DNA of 64,000 bases from Gammaproteobacteria bacterium (GCA_021772985.1 JAJFKX010000012.1:124001-188000); one strand, 5' to 3'; counted from the first letter of the stretch, positions 49,744-59,151 are shown. Translations and numbers: made by a program. The notes: generated from the letters alone by a model not told the origin.

Positions 49744-50853
49744 TCAAAATTCAATCACGGTGCGGATGCTGCTGCCGGCATGCATCAATTCAAACGCTTC
49801 ATTGATGCGCTCCAGTGGAAGTTTATGGGTAATCAGGTCATCAATGTTGATCCGACCTTGCATATACATATCAACTATCCGGGGTACATCCGTACGGCCG
49901 CGTGCGCCACCAAAAGCACTACCCCGCCATATCCGCCCGGTGACCAGCTGAAACGGCCGCGTAGCAATTTCCTGGCCAGCGCCGGCGACTCCAATGATGA
50001 CGCTCTCACCCCAGCCTTTATGGCAGCATTCCAGCGCCTGACGCATGGTATTTACATTGCCAATGCACTCAAAACTGTAGTCAGCGCCGCCATTGGTTAT
50101 TTCCACCAGGTGTCCAACAACATCGCCATCAATTTCATTCGGATTAACAAAATCAGTCATCCCGAATTGTTCAGCCAGGGGTCGCTTGCTGTCATTGATA
50201 TCCACGCCGATAATCTGGCGGGCGCCAACCAGTTTTAAACCCTGGATAACATTCAAGCCGATACCACCCAGCCCAAACACCACACAGGCGGTATCAGGTT
50301 CTACTTTGGCGGTAAACATCACCGCACCAATGCCGGTGGTTACACCACAGCCGATGTAGCAGACTTTATCGAATGGTGCGTCCGGGCGGATTTTTGCCAA
50401 TGCTATTTCCGGCAATACCGTGTAATTGGAAAATGTTGAGGTGCCCATGTAATGCAGTACCGGATCACCCTGATAGCTGAATCGCGAGCTGCCGTCCGGC
50501 ATTAGCCCCTGACCCTGGGTGCTTCGAATAGCCTGGCACAGGTTGGTTTTTGGGTGCAGACAGTAGTCGCATTCACGACATTCCGGCGTATATAGCGGTA
50601 TCACGTGGTCGCCGGCCTGAACCGATGTCACCCCGGCGCCTGTTTCCACCACTATACCTGCACCTTCATGGCCCAGAATGGCTGGGAAAGCACCTTCCGG
50701 ATCATCTCCGGATAAGGTAAATGCATCGGTATGGCACACCCCGGTGGCTTTGATTTCCACCAACACCTCCCCAGCACGCGGGCCACTCAAATCCACCTCG
50801 TCAACCACCAGCGGCTGGCCCGCCCGGATAGCAATTGCAGCACGGCTTTTCAT
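49744..50853 (-). CDS. adhC: S-(hydroxymethyl)glutathione dehydrogenase (class III alcohol dehydrogenase)
   Basis: A 369-residue zinc alcohol dehydrogenase oxidising S-hydroxymethylglutathione with NAD+. The catalytic zinc site is [12 protein letters not shown] and HEGAGIV. The structural zinc cysteines are in [17 protein letters not shown], and the NAD loop is [12 protein letters not shown]. The frame extends to 50979, but ATG at 50853 is preceded by AGG at good spacing and gives the standard N-terminus (MKSRAAIA). Confidence 0.97.
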   Translation of the reverse strand: MKSRAAIAIRAGQPLVVDEVDLSGPRAGEVLVEIKATGVCHTDAFTLSGDDPEGAFPAILGHEGAGIVVETGAGVTSVQAGDHVIPLYTPECRECDYCLHPKTNLCQAIRSTQGQGLMPDGSSRFSYQGDPVLHYMGTSTFSNYTVLPEIALAKIRPDAPFDKVCYIGCGVTTGIGAVMFTAKVEPDTACVVFGLGGIGLNVIQGLKLVGARQIIGVDINDSKRPLAEQFGMTDFVNPNEIDGDVVGHLVEITNGGADYSFECIGNVNTMRQALECCHKGWGESVIIGVAGAGQEIATRPFQLVTGRIWRGSAFGGARGRTDVPRIVDMYMQGRINIDDLITHKLPLERINEAFELMHAGSSIRTVIEF

Positions 50854-50950
50854 ATGATTACCTGTGAAATAGAACCTGACGATAATGCTAACATAAGGTC
50901 CAAGACTGGAAGGGAGCGATACGGAAGTGGTTTTTTTAGCGGTAAAATGC

Positions 50951-50979
50951 TTGTCCCTTAAGCTGCTTTCGACTATCAT
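50951..50979 (+). promoter_or_regulatory. Promoter of tRNA-Lys
   Basis: TTGTCC (50951-50956), a 17-bp spacer and TATCAT (50974-50979) precede the tRNA by about 30 bp. A GC-rich discriminator (GCGCGGTTCCCC) follows, typical of growth-rate-controlled stable RNA promoters. Confidence 0.7.
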
Positions 50980-51008
50980 GCGCGGTTCCCCAGGATGTCA
51001 TCCTGCGT

Positions 51009-51084
51009 GGGTCGTTAGCTCAGTTGGTAGAGCACTGGACTTTTAATCCATTGGTCATAGGTTCGAATCCTATACGACCCACCA
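51009..51084 (+). tRNA. tRNA-Lys (anticodon TTT)
   Basis: The acceptor stem GGGTCGT pairs with ACGACCC, the D-arm is AGCTCAGTTGGTAGA, the anticodon loop CTTTTAA has TTT, and the T-arm is GGTTCGAATCC. Genomically encoded CCA lies at 51082-51084. The fold is complete. Confidence 0.97.
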
Positions 51085-51320
51085 TTTTCCTTTCTGAAGA
51101 ACCACTTGAAATGCCGTGATCCATATTTGATTGGGCAATTTGAATGATTGCAACATTTAATTAACTCGTTGATTGTAATAAATTTTTGCTGTACCAGAGT
51201 AACGGGTATCTATGGTTTTTGAGATGGCCCATAACTGTCATTCAGCTATGGTCTGAATGGTGACTACCTGGCCTTTTTCTTACTCAAGATCGATGAATTG
51301 TGTGCATAGCATTTTCCGAT

Positions 51321-51370
51321 TCACGGCCCCCTTGGTCAACAACCAAGCCCTCCTGTATCATCGGCCGTGA
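51321..51370 (+). other. Nested inverted repeat in the leader of the LytTR gene
   Basis: The outer arms TCACGGCC (51321-51328) and GGCCGTGA (51363-51370) enclose a perfect inner hairpin, CTTGGT-CAACA-ACCAAG (51331-51347). It lies 37 bp before the LytTR start codon and would form a stable RNA structure or a DNA palindrome. The rest of the gap from tRNA-Lys (51085-51320) shows no gene. Confidence 0.5.
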
Positions 51371-51407
51371 GCAACACAATGACATATGAGGCGCGACTGA
51401 TCGCACT

Positions 51408-52184
51408 ATGATTGCATCCACCAAAGACTTCTGGATCTTTCATGCCATTTACTGGGCAGTTACTGGACTGTTGCTGTTCCTGTATGGCCTTACCTATGGC
51501 CACTGGGAAGTGGCGCTGGTGCGCAATCTGTATAATCCGCTGGTCGGGTTTGGCTGCTCTTATCTGATGCAGGCCCTGTATGTTCACAAATATCCTGCTA
51601 CCTTCCACACCCGGTTATTGATGGTATTGCTGTTGTCATTGGCCGGGGCACTGGTTTCGGCCTTGCTGGTGAACCCGGTTACCTATGCATTGCTGGGTTA
51701 TGAAGTGCAACACCTCGCACTGTCAAATCTGCTCAAGGATGGCTTGTATTTTGTACTCTTCTATCTGGTGTGGAGCCTGTTGTATCTGCAATTGAGTGGT
51801 AAACCACTGGCAGAACCGACCACCTCTGTTGCACCGGCGATGCCCGGGTCGCTGGAGACCATCACCGTCACCAAAGGTGAGCGCAAACTGAACCTGGATC
51901 CGCTCAAGATATGCTATATCCAGGCCAGTGGAGACTATGTGGAGTTTCATACCCGCCAGGAACAGTACCTGAAACAAGGCACGATCAGCTATTACGAACA
52001 GGCCTTGTCTGATGGGCTCTTTGTTCGGATTCATAGATCGATTATTGTCAATCAGGCACAGATCAAATCCATTTCCGGGCCGGTCAAAGGTCAATACTGG
52101 ATTAACCTGGGTGAGGGCAGGGAGGTTCGGTCCAGCCGCAATTATCAAAGTGTGGTGGCCAACCTGATACCGGAAGCAGACTAG
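51408..52184 (+). CDS. Membrane LytTR-type DNA-binding regulator
   Basis: A 258-residue protein. Four hydrophobic helices (about 12-30, 42-58, 68-95 and 105-128) form an N-terminal membrane sensor, and the C-terminal LytTR domain (about 150-255) binds DNA. LytTR features are VTKGERKLNLDPLKICYIQASGDYVEFHT, FVRIHRSIIVNQAQIKSI and RSSRNY (in pieces). There is no receiver domain. It is a one-component membrane regulator of a type often controlling neighbouring export genes. The exported HExxH protein begins 106 bp downstream and is a candidate target. Confidence 0.85.
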   Translation: MIASTKDFWIFHAIYWAVTGLLLFLYGLTYGHWEVALVRNLYNPLVGFGCSYLMQALYVHKYPATFHTRLLMVLLLSLAGALVSALLVNPVTYALLGYEVQHLALSNLLKDGLYFVLFYLVWSLLYLQLSGKPLAEPTTSVAPAMPGSLETITVTKGERKLNLDPLKICYIQASGDYVEFHTRQEQYLKQGTISYYEQALSDGLFVRIHRSIIVNQAQIKSISGPVKGQYWINLGEGREVRSSRNYQSVVANLIPEAD

Positions 52185-52290
52185 GCGGTCCCGTTCGTCT
52201 CCCATCCACCGCAAAGATGGACAGATTATCGAGTATTCATGGTTTTCGTGGATTTCCGGTTGCCATCAGTAACCAGGTAGCCACACTGGG

Positions 52291-53433
52291 ATGCAACTGA
52301 TGCCGAATGTGAACACCCTGATGACTGAACAAACCCGATACAATCGTTCCCCGTTGATGCGATTATTTGGACAAGCTGCCCAGACACTGGTTTTGCTGTT
52401 GATCTGCACGACTGCAATGGCTCAGCATGGACAAGTCACACCTCTGATCAATGACTATTTCAAAATGGTCTTTTCGGGCAACCTGAGCGGAGCGACCGAA
52501 CTGATAGAAAGCAACCCGCAGGATCATGCTGCGACCATGATCAAGGACAATTTCCAGAGTCGTTTTGTCGATCGCACCAGCAGCCTGGATCTGTCCAGCC
52601 TTGAGAGCCCGGTCGCCCGACAGGTCGCTGAGCTTTTTCAGGCCTATTGGCGGGACGCACTGCTACAGGTCAAATCCATACACGAGCTTGAGTCCACACT
52701 GAAACAAACCCTGGATCGCATTCTGGTTGAGCAGGGTTTTGACAGCGCCGTTAGCGATGAAGACACGTTGCTGGAACATGTAGAAGCCCTGTTTCGCAAG
52801 GAAGGGTATTTCGCCCTCAGCGGCCGGACACCTCCTCTACTTGAGTTGATGATCTGGACACAAAACGAGACCAAGACACATGACATTGAACTCACCGATG
52901 GTACCTATCAGGTTGATGTAAATTATCTGGACGAATTTATTTCCTATGGCTGGTCAAATTTTGCCAGTTTCGGCATGACCAGCACTGGTGGGTGGGCCAA
53001 AGAGGATGGCCTGTACTGCTTGTGTGCACATTACAATCTCAACTCTGAACGATTCAAACTCTCGTTCCTGAAACATGAAGGGCGTCATTTTGCCGATTTC
53101 AAACGTTACCCTGAACTGGAAGCGGCCGACCTGGAGTACCGTGCCAAACTCACTGAGCTGGCCTATGTTGAGGAAGGTCGTGACGGTCTGCTGGAACATT
53201 TTATCAACAGTGCTAACCGGATAGCAGATGCTCCACACCCGCTGGCCAACTGGTATGTGGTTAACAGGCTGTCTGAACGCTTGTTCAACGGTACACAGCC
53301 AACCAATGTCGATGACTGGAAATCAGTGCCTCTCGATACGCTCCACAGTACTGCACTGTTATTGCTGGAAGAACATGACCAGGCATTAATTCGCGATGGC
53401 GCCATGACCACCACAGGTGTCATTGTTCCCTGA
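52291..53433 (+). CDS. Exported protein with HExxH motif, putative metallopeptidase
   Basis: A 380-residue protein with an N-terminal signal sequence (LFGQAAQTLVLLLICTTAMAQ, in pieces), preceded by a long polar leader whose real start may be ATG at 52300 or 52321. The body has no family I recognise. It has HEGRH (262-266) followed by Glu282 in LEYRAK, a spacing compatible with a gluzincin zinc site. If real it is an extracytoplasmic peptidase. It follows the LytTR regulator gene on the same strand. Function is inferred from the motif only. Confidence 0.6.
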   Translation: MQLMPNVNTLMTEQTRYNRSPLMRLFGQAAQTLVLLLICTTAMAQHGQVTPLINDYFKMVFSGNLSGATELIESNPQDHAATMIKDNFQSRFVDRTSSLDLSSLESPVARQVAELFQAYWRDALLQVKSIHELESTLKQTLDRILVEQGFDSAVSDEDTLLEHVEALFRKEGYFALSGRTPPLLELMIWTQNETKTHDIELTDGTYQVDVNYLDEFISYGWSNFASFGMTSTGGWAKEDGLYCLCAHYNLNSERFKLSFLKHEGRHFADFKRYPELEAADLEYRAKLTELAYVEEGRDGLLEHFINSANRIADAPHPLANWYVVNRLSERLFNGTQPTNVDDWKSVPLDTLHSTALLLLEEHDQALIRDGAMTTTGVIVP

Positions 53434-53635
53434 GATATGGGAATATGTTTAACACCCTGAATTTGCTCATGAACTCACATCTTCACTTACCCATGCGATT
53501 GATTGACTGCGCTGTGTATCAGGGTTTGGGGATATTAGACCTTCAGGTGATTGAAACCTGGGATATTCCCGGCTCACTTTTAAGTAACGGTAGCGGCAAA
53601 GTATAATCAGTTGATCCTCAGAAAAGAGCGATAAC

Positions 53636-54427
53636 ATGACAAATCCGGGAACCCCGGCAGAGCAACGACCATTCGCTGCGCCTTGTCGCCAGTTGGCTGC
53701 CAGTGCGCCGTTCCATTGGCTTGCCCTGGGCTGGCAAGATTATCTACAAAGCCTTCGAGTAAGCTTGATGTACGGCTTGCTGATTCTGTTTATCAGTGCA
53801 GCAGTATCAATACTGGCCTGGTCATTAGGGCGTTATGTGTTGGTGCTGGCGATGTTGACCGGGTTTGTCTTCATTGCGCCATTACTGGCAACAGGTCTAT
53901 ATTCGGTTAGCCGTCAGCTCAGCCGTACTGAAACACCATTGCTATTGCGGACCCTGCAGCGTATGCGAATTGTCATGCGTGATTCATTATTGTTTGCGCT
54001 GGTATTGCTGATAATTTTTCTGGTCTGGGTGCGGGCAGCTTCGATGGTGCATATTTTCTTTCCCGCAACTGCCGGTGGTGAGTGGCTAACGATGTTGCCT
54101 TTTCTTGGCATAGGCACAGCTGTGGGGTCAATATTTGCGCTGATCAGCTTTGCGGCGGCGGCGTTTTCTCTACCGATGATCGTTGATCGGGAGGTGGATA
54201 TGATCACAGCGATCGTTAGCAGTGTAAATGCAGTGTTGCGAAACAAGTACACGATGCTGGTGTGGCTTGCATTGATCATGGTGTTAACGATAATTGGGTT
54301 TGCTACGTTTGGATTGGGGTTGGTAATCGTAGTGCCGTTATTAGGGTATGCGGCATATCATGGTTATCTGGAAACCATTGATGCATCGGCATGGGGTTAT
54401 CAAATGAACGGTGAGATACCCAAATAA
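53636..54427 (+). CDS. DUF2189 family membrane protein
   Basis: A 263-residue integral membrane protein with six predicted helices. Family-like features are the N-terminal APFHWLALGWQDYLQS-type segment, the helix pair YGLLILFISAAVSILAW, and the C-terminal YAAYHGYLETIDAS. The family (DUF2189, sometimes called BPSS1780-like) is of unknown role. It stands alone, with a good ribosome site and a terminator 3'. Confidence 0.75.
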   Translation: MTNPGTPAEQRPFAAPCRQLAASAPFHWLALGWQDYLQSLRVSLMYGLLILFISAAVSILAWSLGRYVLVLAMLTGFVFIAPLLATGLYSVSRQLSRTETPLLLRTLQRMRIVMRDSLLFALVLLIIFLVWVRAASMVHIFFPATAGGEWLTMLPFLGIGTAVGSIFALISFAAAAFSLPMIVDREVDMITAIVSSVNAVLRNKYTMLVWLALIMVLTIIGFATFGLGLVIVVPLLGYAAYHGYLETIDASAWGYQMNGEIPK

Positions 54428-54431
54428 CAAC

Positions 54432-54456
54432 AAAGGGTATCAAGGGACCCTTTTTT
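54432..54456 (+). terminator. Rho-independent terminator after the DUF2189 gene
   Basis: AAGGGT (54433-54438) pairs with ACCCTT (54447-54452) and is followed by TTTTC, five bases after the stop codon. Confidence 0.75.
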
Positions 54457-54562
54457 CATATTCGAAGAGTACCTTGGATAGCTGGCTATATTTGATATGC
54501 GATTGATGAGTATTGATGCTTAATCGTAGTGTATATCTGTGCAGATGAAGCCAATGGCTGAA

Positions 54563-54591
54563 TTGACTTCAAGTAGTGTATGTAATATACA
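54563..54591 (+). promoter_or_regulatory. Promoter of the PLD-like gene
   Basis: TTGACT (54563-54568), a 17-bp spacer and TATACA (54586-54591) lie about 43 bp before the start codon at 54634, which has GAGGGG upstream. The region is A/T-rich. Confidence 0.55.
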
Positions 54592-54633
54592 AATTAAGCA
54601 TAAAATTGAAGCTCAACTCAGAGGGGTTTTATC

Positions 54634-55692
54634 ATGCCCGTTGATATTGGAAACATTAAAATATACTTCGGCCCAACCGAGCAGGGTGGAGAAGATAATC
54701 TTGAAGAGCCAATAATTGCGTTCATCGACCAAGCCGGCAGGCGGCAAAAGCTGATGATTGCGGTGCAAGAGCTGGATCATCGGCCAATTGCAGAGGCTAT
54801 CGTCAGGGCCAGAAAGAGAGGGGTTGTCATCGATCTTGTCGTCGAGCAGGATTATCTTCGATCGAAACAAATTCCGGATGACCCATTTTCGCCCGGCGGG
54901 CAATATGAAATAAACAGAACTCTGTTTAATGCAATTTTACGGTCAACTGTCAACGTCAAGAGCGATTTCAACACCAAAATATTTCATCAAAAATTTATGA
55001 TTCGTGGGAATTCGATATTAACCGGCTCTACCAATTTCACAACAACCGGTGTTACAAAAAACCTGAATCATATTGTTGTAGTCAATGATGCCAAAGTCGC
55101 TAATTGTTATAAAAAGGAATTTGCAGAAATTAAACGAGGAAAATTTGGGAAATACAGTGCAGATCGTGATGAAAAGCCAATTGAAAAAATGGTTTCCGGA
55201 GTTAGAGTCAAGCCGTTGTTTGCGCCCGATCATGCACCGGAAATGGAAATCATGAAGCAAATACTTAAAGCTAAGAGGTCTATCGACTTTGCTGTTTTCA
55301 CATTTGCACAATCTTCTGGAATAGACGATGCATTAATAGTAGCCAAGCAGAGGGGCATAAGTATTCGAGGTATATTAGACAGTAAGCAAGCTAATCAGCG
55401 CTGGGCTGCGTCACGTGGCTTGAAGCAGGCCGGGATTGATATAAAAATAGCGGGTAATTCAGGAGGGCTGGGTAAGGTGCATCATAAAATGATGGTGATA
55501 GATGATGCGGTTTCAATTTTCGGCAGCTTTAATTATACCGGGCCGGCGAATAAGTCCAATGATGAAAATATCCTTATTATCGGTGATAACGATGAAACAT
55601 CAGCTACAGCGAAGCGCAGCCAGGCCCGAATCGTTAGTGCTACCAGAAAAGAAATAGATCGCATTGATGAGACATTTGGTAGAGCATTTTAA
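54634..55692 (+). CDS. Phospholipase D-like (HKD) protein
   Basis: A 352-residue protein with two PLD-like halves. The C-terminal motif is complete: H283-x-K285-x4-D290, followed by GSFNYTG. The N-terminal motif is H118-x-K120-x4, then Gly125 in place of the aspartate, followed by GSTNFT. There is no signal peptide, so a cytoplasmic nuclease or phospholipid enzyme is possible. It is unlike its neighbours in higher A/T content and stands alone with its own promoter. Small PLD-like proteins include Nuc-type nucleases and restriction-linked nucleases; I cannot decide between them. Confidence 0.8.
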   Translation: MPVDIGNIKIYFGPTEQGGEDNLEEPIIAFIDQAGRRQKLMIAVQELDHRPIAEAIVRARKRGVVIDLVVEQDYLRSKQIPDDPFSPGGQYEINRTLFNAILRSTVNVKSDFNTKIFHQKFMIRGNSILTGSTNFTTTGVTKNLNHIVVVNDAKVANCYKKEFAEIKRGKFGKYSADRDEKPIEKMVSGVRVKPLFAPDHAPEMEIMKQILKAKRSIDFAVFTFAQSSGIDDALIVAKQRGISIRGILDSKQANQRWAASRGLKQAGIDIKIAGNSGGLGKVHHKMMVIDDAVSIFGSFNYTGPANKSNDENILIIGDNDETSATAKRSQARIVSATRKEIDRIDETFGRAF

Positions 55693-56065
55693 ATACAAGA
55701 AGTATGCGGAAGTAAGCATGCACTTATAATTTCCCATATGAATAGTGTTCAACAATAAAATTCAAACTCAGGGTTATGTGGTCATCTGAATGTTGTTACG
55801 CATTGATCTGCAGGCAAACATAAACCAGGGGATTTATACGGTAAGAACCGGAGTCTCAGCTTTGGGTGGAGATATATCAGGTGAGATAAGCTCTTGCAAT
55901 GTCTGGCAATTCTTCTCTTGAGTATTAAACTTATGCTTCGTTAAAGCTGTAAAATTCTGGCTCTGATCCTTCAGAACCGCATCTACTGGCATCCGCCCAC
56001 TGGTTAGTTCTACATCAAGTTATGGTTGAAAAGCTTGATTGCTGTTGAATTTGATCAGCATGGGT
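55693..56065. other. Gene-free gap
   Basis: About 370 bp, A/T-rich, between the PLD-like gene and the lipoprotein gene. I see no gene, tRNA or clear repeat. A regulatory hairpin at its right end is listed separately. Confidence 0.5.
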
Positions 56066-56109
56066 CGCCTATACAACTCAATAACAATAATTTATAGGCG
56101 GAAATATTA
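56066..56109 (+). promoter_or_regulatory. Hairpin overlapping the ribosome binding site of the lipoprotein gene
   Basis: The arms CGCCTATA (56066-56073) and TATAGGCG (56093-56100) form a perfect 8-bp stem with a 19-base loop. The 3' arm contains most of the Shine-Dalgarno sequence AGGCGGA (56096-56102) of the gene starting at 56109. Folding would hide the ribosome site. Confidence 0.45.
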
Positions 56110-56705
56110 TGACTGTACCGGCATTAACAAATTGGCCAATCAATAAACTTATATCAGGAATCTCGTGCCGCATCCTGTTAGCTATTTGCATGGTATTAAT
56201 ATTGTCAGGCTGTTTAGTCAACAGGCCTGCCGATGACCTCGAACTACCATCCATTAGGTTGCAAATCATCAATGCCACAGCACGTCCTGTATTTAATGCG
56301 CCAATCTCGACGATCGATGACCATGGCTGTGTTTTCATCAATGATGAGAGTGCCCGTTTATTGGTACTGTTCGTTGATGGAGGTGGCTTTTTGACAGCCC
56401 GTATTTCAGCCTTGAGTGGTGAAATAATAGGCTCGATTGGGTCTGAGATCTCAATCCAGCCTCGAGGTGGTGATGTGCGTGGCGTGCTTGATACTTTAGG
56501 TGCTGATGATGTATTGACATTGCAATTTGCCGACCGCAGTGGCAGTTCGTTGACTGGAGCGACGGTTGAATTATCAGTTGCTGATTTGCCTGCTTATATT
56601 CACATTGAAGCTACCGATAGGAATTCAAATACCCAGCAATTCATCGACACAATAGAATTGCGTAGATTGGGCAGTGCTGCTGGTGGCAGTTGTTTTGGCG
56701 GATAA
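56109..56705 (+). CDS. Putative lipoprotein of unknown function
   Basis: A 198-residue protein with a long polar leader, a hydrophobic stretch and a lipobox LILSGC (cysteine about residue 35), so probably an outer- or inner-membrane lipoprotein. The mature part is a beta-rich domain without a motif I know; a C-terminal cysteine (GGSCFGG) could pair with Cys in DHGCVF. The start ATG at 56109 follows the hairpin-covered ribosome site. Unrelated neighbours. Confidence 0.65.
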   Translation: MTVPALTNWPINKLISGISCRILLAICMVLILSGCLVNRPADDLELPSIRLQIINATARPVFNAPISTIDDHGCVFINDESARLLVLFVDGGGFLTARISALSGEIIGSIGSEISIQPRGGDVRGVLDTLGADDVLTLQFADRSGSSLTGATVELSVADLPAYIHIEATDRNSNTQQFIDTIELRRLGSAAGGSCFGG

Positions 56706-56810
56706 ACTTTCTAATGTCAGTAAGCTAATACAGCAAAAGTTATTATTTTAAGTGCTGATGGTCAAGCCGGATGAATGGCGAAATACTGGAACTCCCGGTA
56801 AACTTCCGTC

Positions 56811-57842
56811 ATGAATTTCAGAAGCGACAACGAAGGAAAGGTTGCCGAACCTATCCTGCAAGCCATAATTGAAGCCAACCAGGGTACTGCTTACGCTTAT
56901 GCCGAAGACCAATGGTCAGAGCGGTTGAATATTGCATTCAGTGAGGTGTTTGAAACCGAGATTCAGGTATTGCCATTGGCAACCGGTACTGCCGGTAACA
57001 GCATTGCACTGGCACAAATGTGCCCACCCTGGGGTAGTGTGGTGTGTCACGAACACGCGCATATCAACCTGGATGAGTGTGGTGCACCGGAGTTTTATAA
57101 CCCAGGTTGCAAGCTTGCTGGGCTGACGGGTGAGCAGGGCAAATTGTGTGCTGATAATATTGCACAATGGCTGGCCGGACAAGGCGCACATGGCGTCCAT
57201 CAAAATGTTCCTTCGCTGATCAGTTTGACCCAGGCAACAGAAGCCGGAACGGTTTACGATGTGGGGGAAATTACTGCGATATCGGCAATAGCCAAGGCCA
57301 ATAATTTATTCCTGCACATGGATGGTGCTCGATTTGCCAATGCAGTGGTATCACTGGGTGCTTCACCGGCGGATATCACCTGGAAAGCTGGTGTTGATAT
57401 ATTGACCTTCGGCGCCAGCAAAAACGGTTGTATGGCTGCTGAGGCGCTGGTGGTCTTTGGTCATCCGGATTGGTATGAAGCACTGGAGCGCCGCCGTAAA
57501 CGGGCTGGACACCTTGTCAGCAAGATGCGTTATATATCCGTTCAGTTGCTGGCCTCGCTGAATAATAATTTATGGTTGACTCTGGCTGCGCAAGCCAATG
57601 GCTTTGCCAAACAGTTTGCGGATGCAGTTGAAAAACATCCCAGTGCCGAGCTGGCCTGGCCGGTGCAGGGTAATGAGCTGTTTCTGCGCTGGCCGCAACA
57701 AAAGTTGCAGGCGCTACAGGATCAGGGTGTTGATTTTTACTTCTGGCCGGGGAGTGATGACCTGGCCCGACTGGTGTTTGCCTGTACTCAGGAACAGGCA
57801 AATATTGATCGGTTGGTGGAATTGCTGAATCAAATCGATTAA
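56811..57842 (+). CDS. ltaE: Low-specificity L-threonine aldolase
   Basis: A 343-residue PLP enzyme of the beta-eliminating lyase/threonine aldolase family, cleaving threonine to glycine and acetaldehyde. It has the N-terminal FRSDNEGKVAEPI, the PLP aspartate in FLHMDGARFANA and the lysine in FGASKNGCMAAEA. The C-terminal FACTQEQANIDRLVELL is typical. Normal length. It converges with the VOC gene. Confidence 0.93.
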   Translation: MNFRSDNEGKVAEPILQAIIEANQGTAYAYAEDQWSERLNIAFSEVFETEIQVLPLATGTAGNSIALAQMCPPWGSVVCHEHAHINLDECGAPEFYNPGCKLAGLTGEQGKLCADNIAQWLAGQGAHGVHQNVPSLISLTQATEAGTVYDVGEITAISAIAKANNLFLHMDGARFANAVVSLGASPADITWKAGVDILTFGASKNGCMAAEALVVFGHPDWYEALERRRKRAGHLVSKMRYISVQLLASLNNNLWLTLAAQANGFAKQFADAVEKHPSAELAWPVQGNELFLRWPQQKLQALQDQGVDFYFWPGSDDLARLVFACTQEQANIDRLVELLNQID

Positions 57843-57849
57843 CAAAGGA

Positions 57850-58266
57850 TTAATGCGCAAATATCGCTGAGTCATTTTTGAATGACTTGAACTCCAGTGC
57901 ATTACCGGATGGATCCAGCAGAAAAAAAGTAGCCTGCTCGCCCGTTTCCCCCTGAAACCGGATGCCGGGCTCGATCACCCAATCTACTTGTGCTTTGTTT
58001 AGTTGCTCTGCCAGATCATGCCAGTGCTCCCATTCCAAAATGATTCCGAAGTGCCTTACCGGCACCTGCTTGCCATCTACTGCATTGGTGGCGACGTCAT
58101 CAGCTTGGGAATCCAGGTGCACCGTCAGCTGATGACCAAAAAAATCAAAGTCAATCCAGCGTTCACTGGTGCGTCCAGTGTTACAGCCCAATAGGCGGCT
58201 GTAAAAATTGCTGGCCTGCTCCAGGTTATTAACCGGGATTGCCAGATGAAATGGTCGAACTGTCAT
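57850..58266 (-). CDS. VOC family protein (glyoxalase/dioxygenase fold)
   Basis: A 138-residue vicinal-oxygen-chelate protein with paired beta-alpha-beta-beta-beta units. Likely metal ligands are His in PFHLAIPV, His in VRHFGI and Glu in NALEFKSF. Ends in LLDPSGNALEFKSF, as in many small VOC proteins annotated as glyoxalase or bleomycin-resistance-like. Substrate unknown. It lies 53 bases downstream of rnt on the same strand. Confidence 0.85.
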   Translation of the reverse strand: MTVRPFHLAIPVNNLEQASNFYSRLLGCNTGRTSERWIDFDFFGHQLTVHLDSQADDVATNAVDGKQVPVRHFGIILEWEHWHDLAEQLNKAQVDWVIEPGIRFQGETGEQATFFLLDPSGNALEFKSFKNDSAIFAH

Positions 58267-58319
58267 GTTGGTATATTAACCTGATGGTGGTGCAGTGAAA
58301 TTCTAGACGAATATTAATA

Positions 58320-58949
58320 CTAATGATTAAGCTGGACGCTTTCTGGAATACCTGCTACCTCATGCCAGTAATTCACCATTTGGCAAAACAATGCTGCTGT
58401 GCGCTCGGTGTCATAACGGGCTGAATGTGCGTCATCCGGGTTCCAGGCAAGTTCAGCTGCCTGCACCGCTCGTGCCAATACCGTCTGACCGTAGACAAAA
58501 CCAGCCAGAGTGGCGGTGTCGAAACTGCTGAAAGGGTGAAACGGTGAGCGTTTGAATTTGGTGCGCTCTATCAATGCGTTGACGAAACTGAGATCAAACA
58601 TTGCATTATGGCCAACCAGAATGGCGCGGTTACATCCGGTTTCCCGCATCGCGCTGCGGATTGGCTGGCAGATTTTCAGAAAAGCTTCCTTTTCCGGCAA
58701 AGCCATGCGTAACGGGTGATCAGGCTTAATACCGTTAAACTCCAAGGCCTTGGGATCAAGATTACTGCCGGGGAATGGTTCAATATGCTGCGAAACCAAT
58801 TCGCCGGGACTCATCCAGCCTTCTTCATCCATTTCGATGACGCACGCGGCAACCTCCAAAACGGCATCAGTTGCAGCGTTAAAACCACCTGTTTCAACAT
58901 CAACAACGACAGGCAGGTAACCGCGAAAGCGGTTGCGAATTGTGTACAT
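58320..58949 (-). CDS. rnt: Ribonuclease T
   Basis: A 209-residue DEDDh 3'-5' exonuclease that trims tRNA and rRNA 3' ends. The acidic residues are in [24 protein letters not shown] and the catalytic His/Asp in [10 protein letters not shown]. Normal length and high similarity by eye to the E. coli enzyme. Confidence 0.95.
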   Translation of the reverse strand: MYTIRNRFRGYLPVVVDVETGGFNAATDAVLEVAACVIEMDEEGWMSPGELVSQHIEPFPGSNLDPKALEFNGIKPDHPLRMALPEKEAFLKICQPIRSAMRETGCNRAILVGHNAMFDLSFVNALIERTKFKRSPFHPFSSFDTATLAGFVYGQTVLARAVQAAELAWNPDDAHSARYDTERTAALFCQMVNYWHEVAGIPESVQLNH

Positions 58950-59040
58950 AAAGTCCCTTGCTGATTATGGGAATCCTTGCAGGCACTTGCCAAGGCATTT
59001 TCATGCAAGGGCGAATAGGTTAAAGCATGTGTATCAGTAT

Positions 59041-59151
59041 GGCTAGCAATCTGTCGGACTTAGGATGATTCTACTTCGGAAAACTTGGATTTGGCCGGAT
59101 ATTGCTTATTTATTCGTTAAAACGAAACCCAAGCCCGACAGATTGCTGGCC
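59041..59151. repeat. 111-bp element with 24-bp imperfect inverted repeats
   Basis: The left arm (59041-59064, GGCTAGCAATCTGTCGGACT then TAGG) and the reverse complement of the right arm (59128-59151) match at 21 of 24 positions. They flank a 63-bp A/T-rich centre. Minus-strand RNA would keep the stem with one mismatch and two G-U pairs. Size and symmetry fit a MITE-like or palindromic interspersed element. No target-site duplication is evident. A frame starting ATG at 59065, just inside the left arm, is probably chance. Confidence 0.6.
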
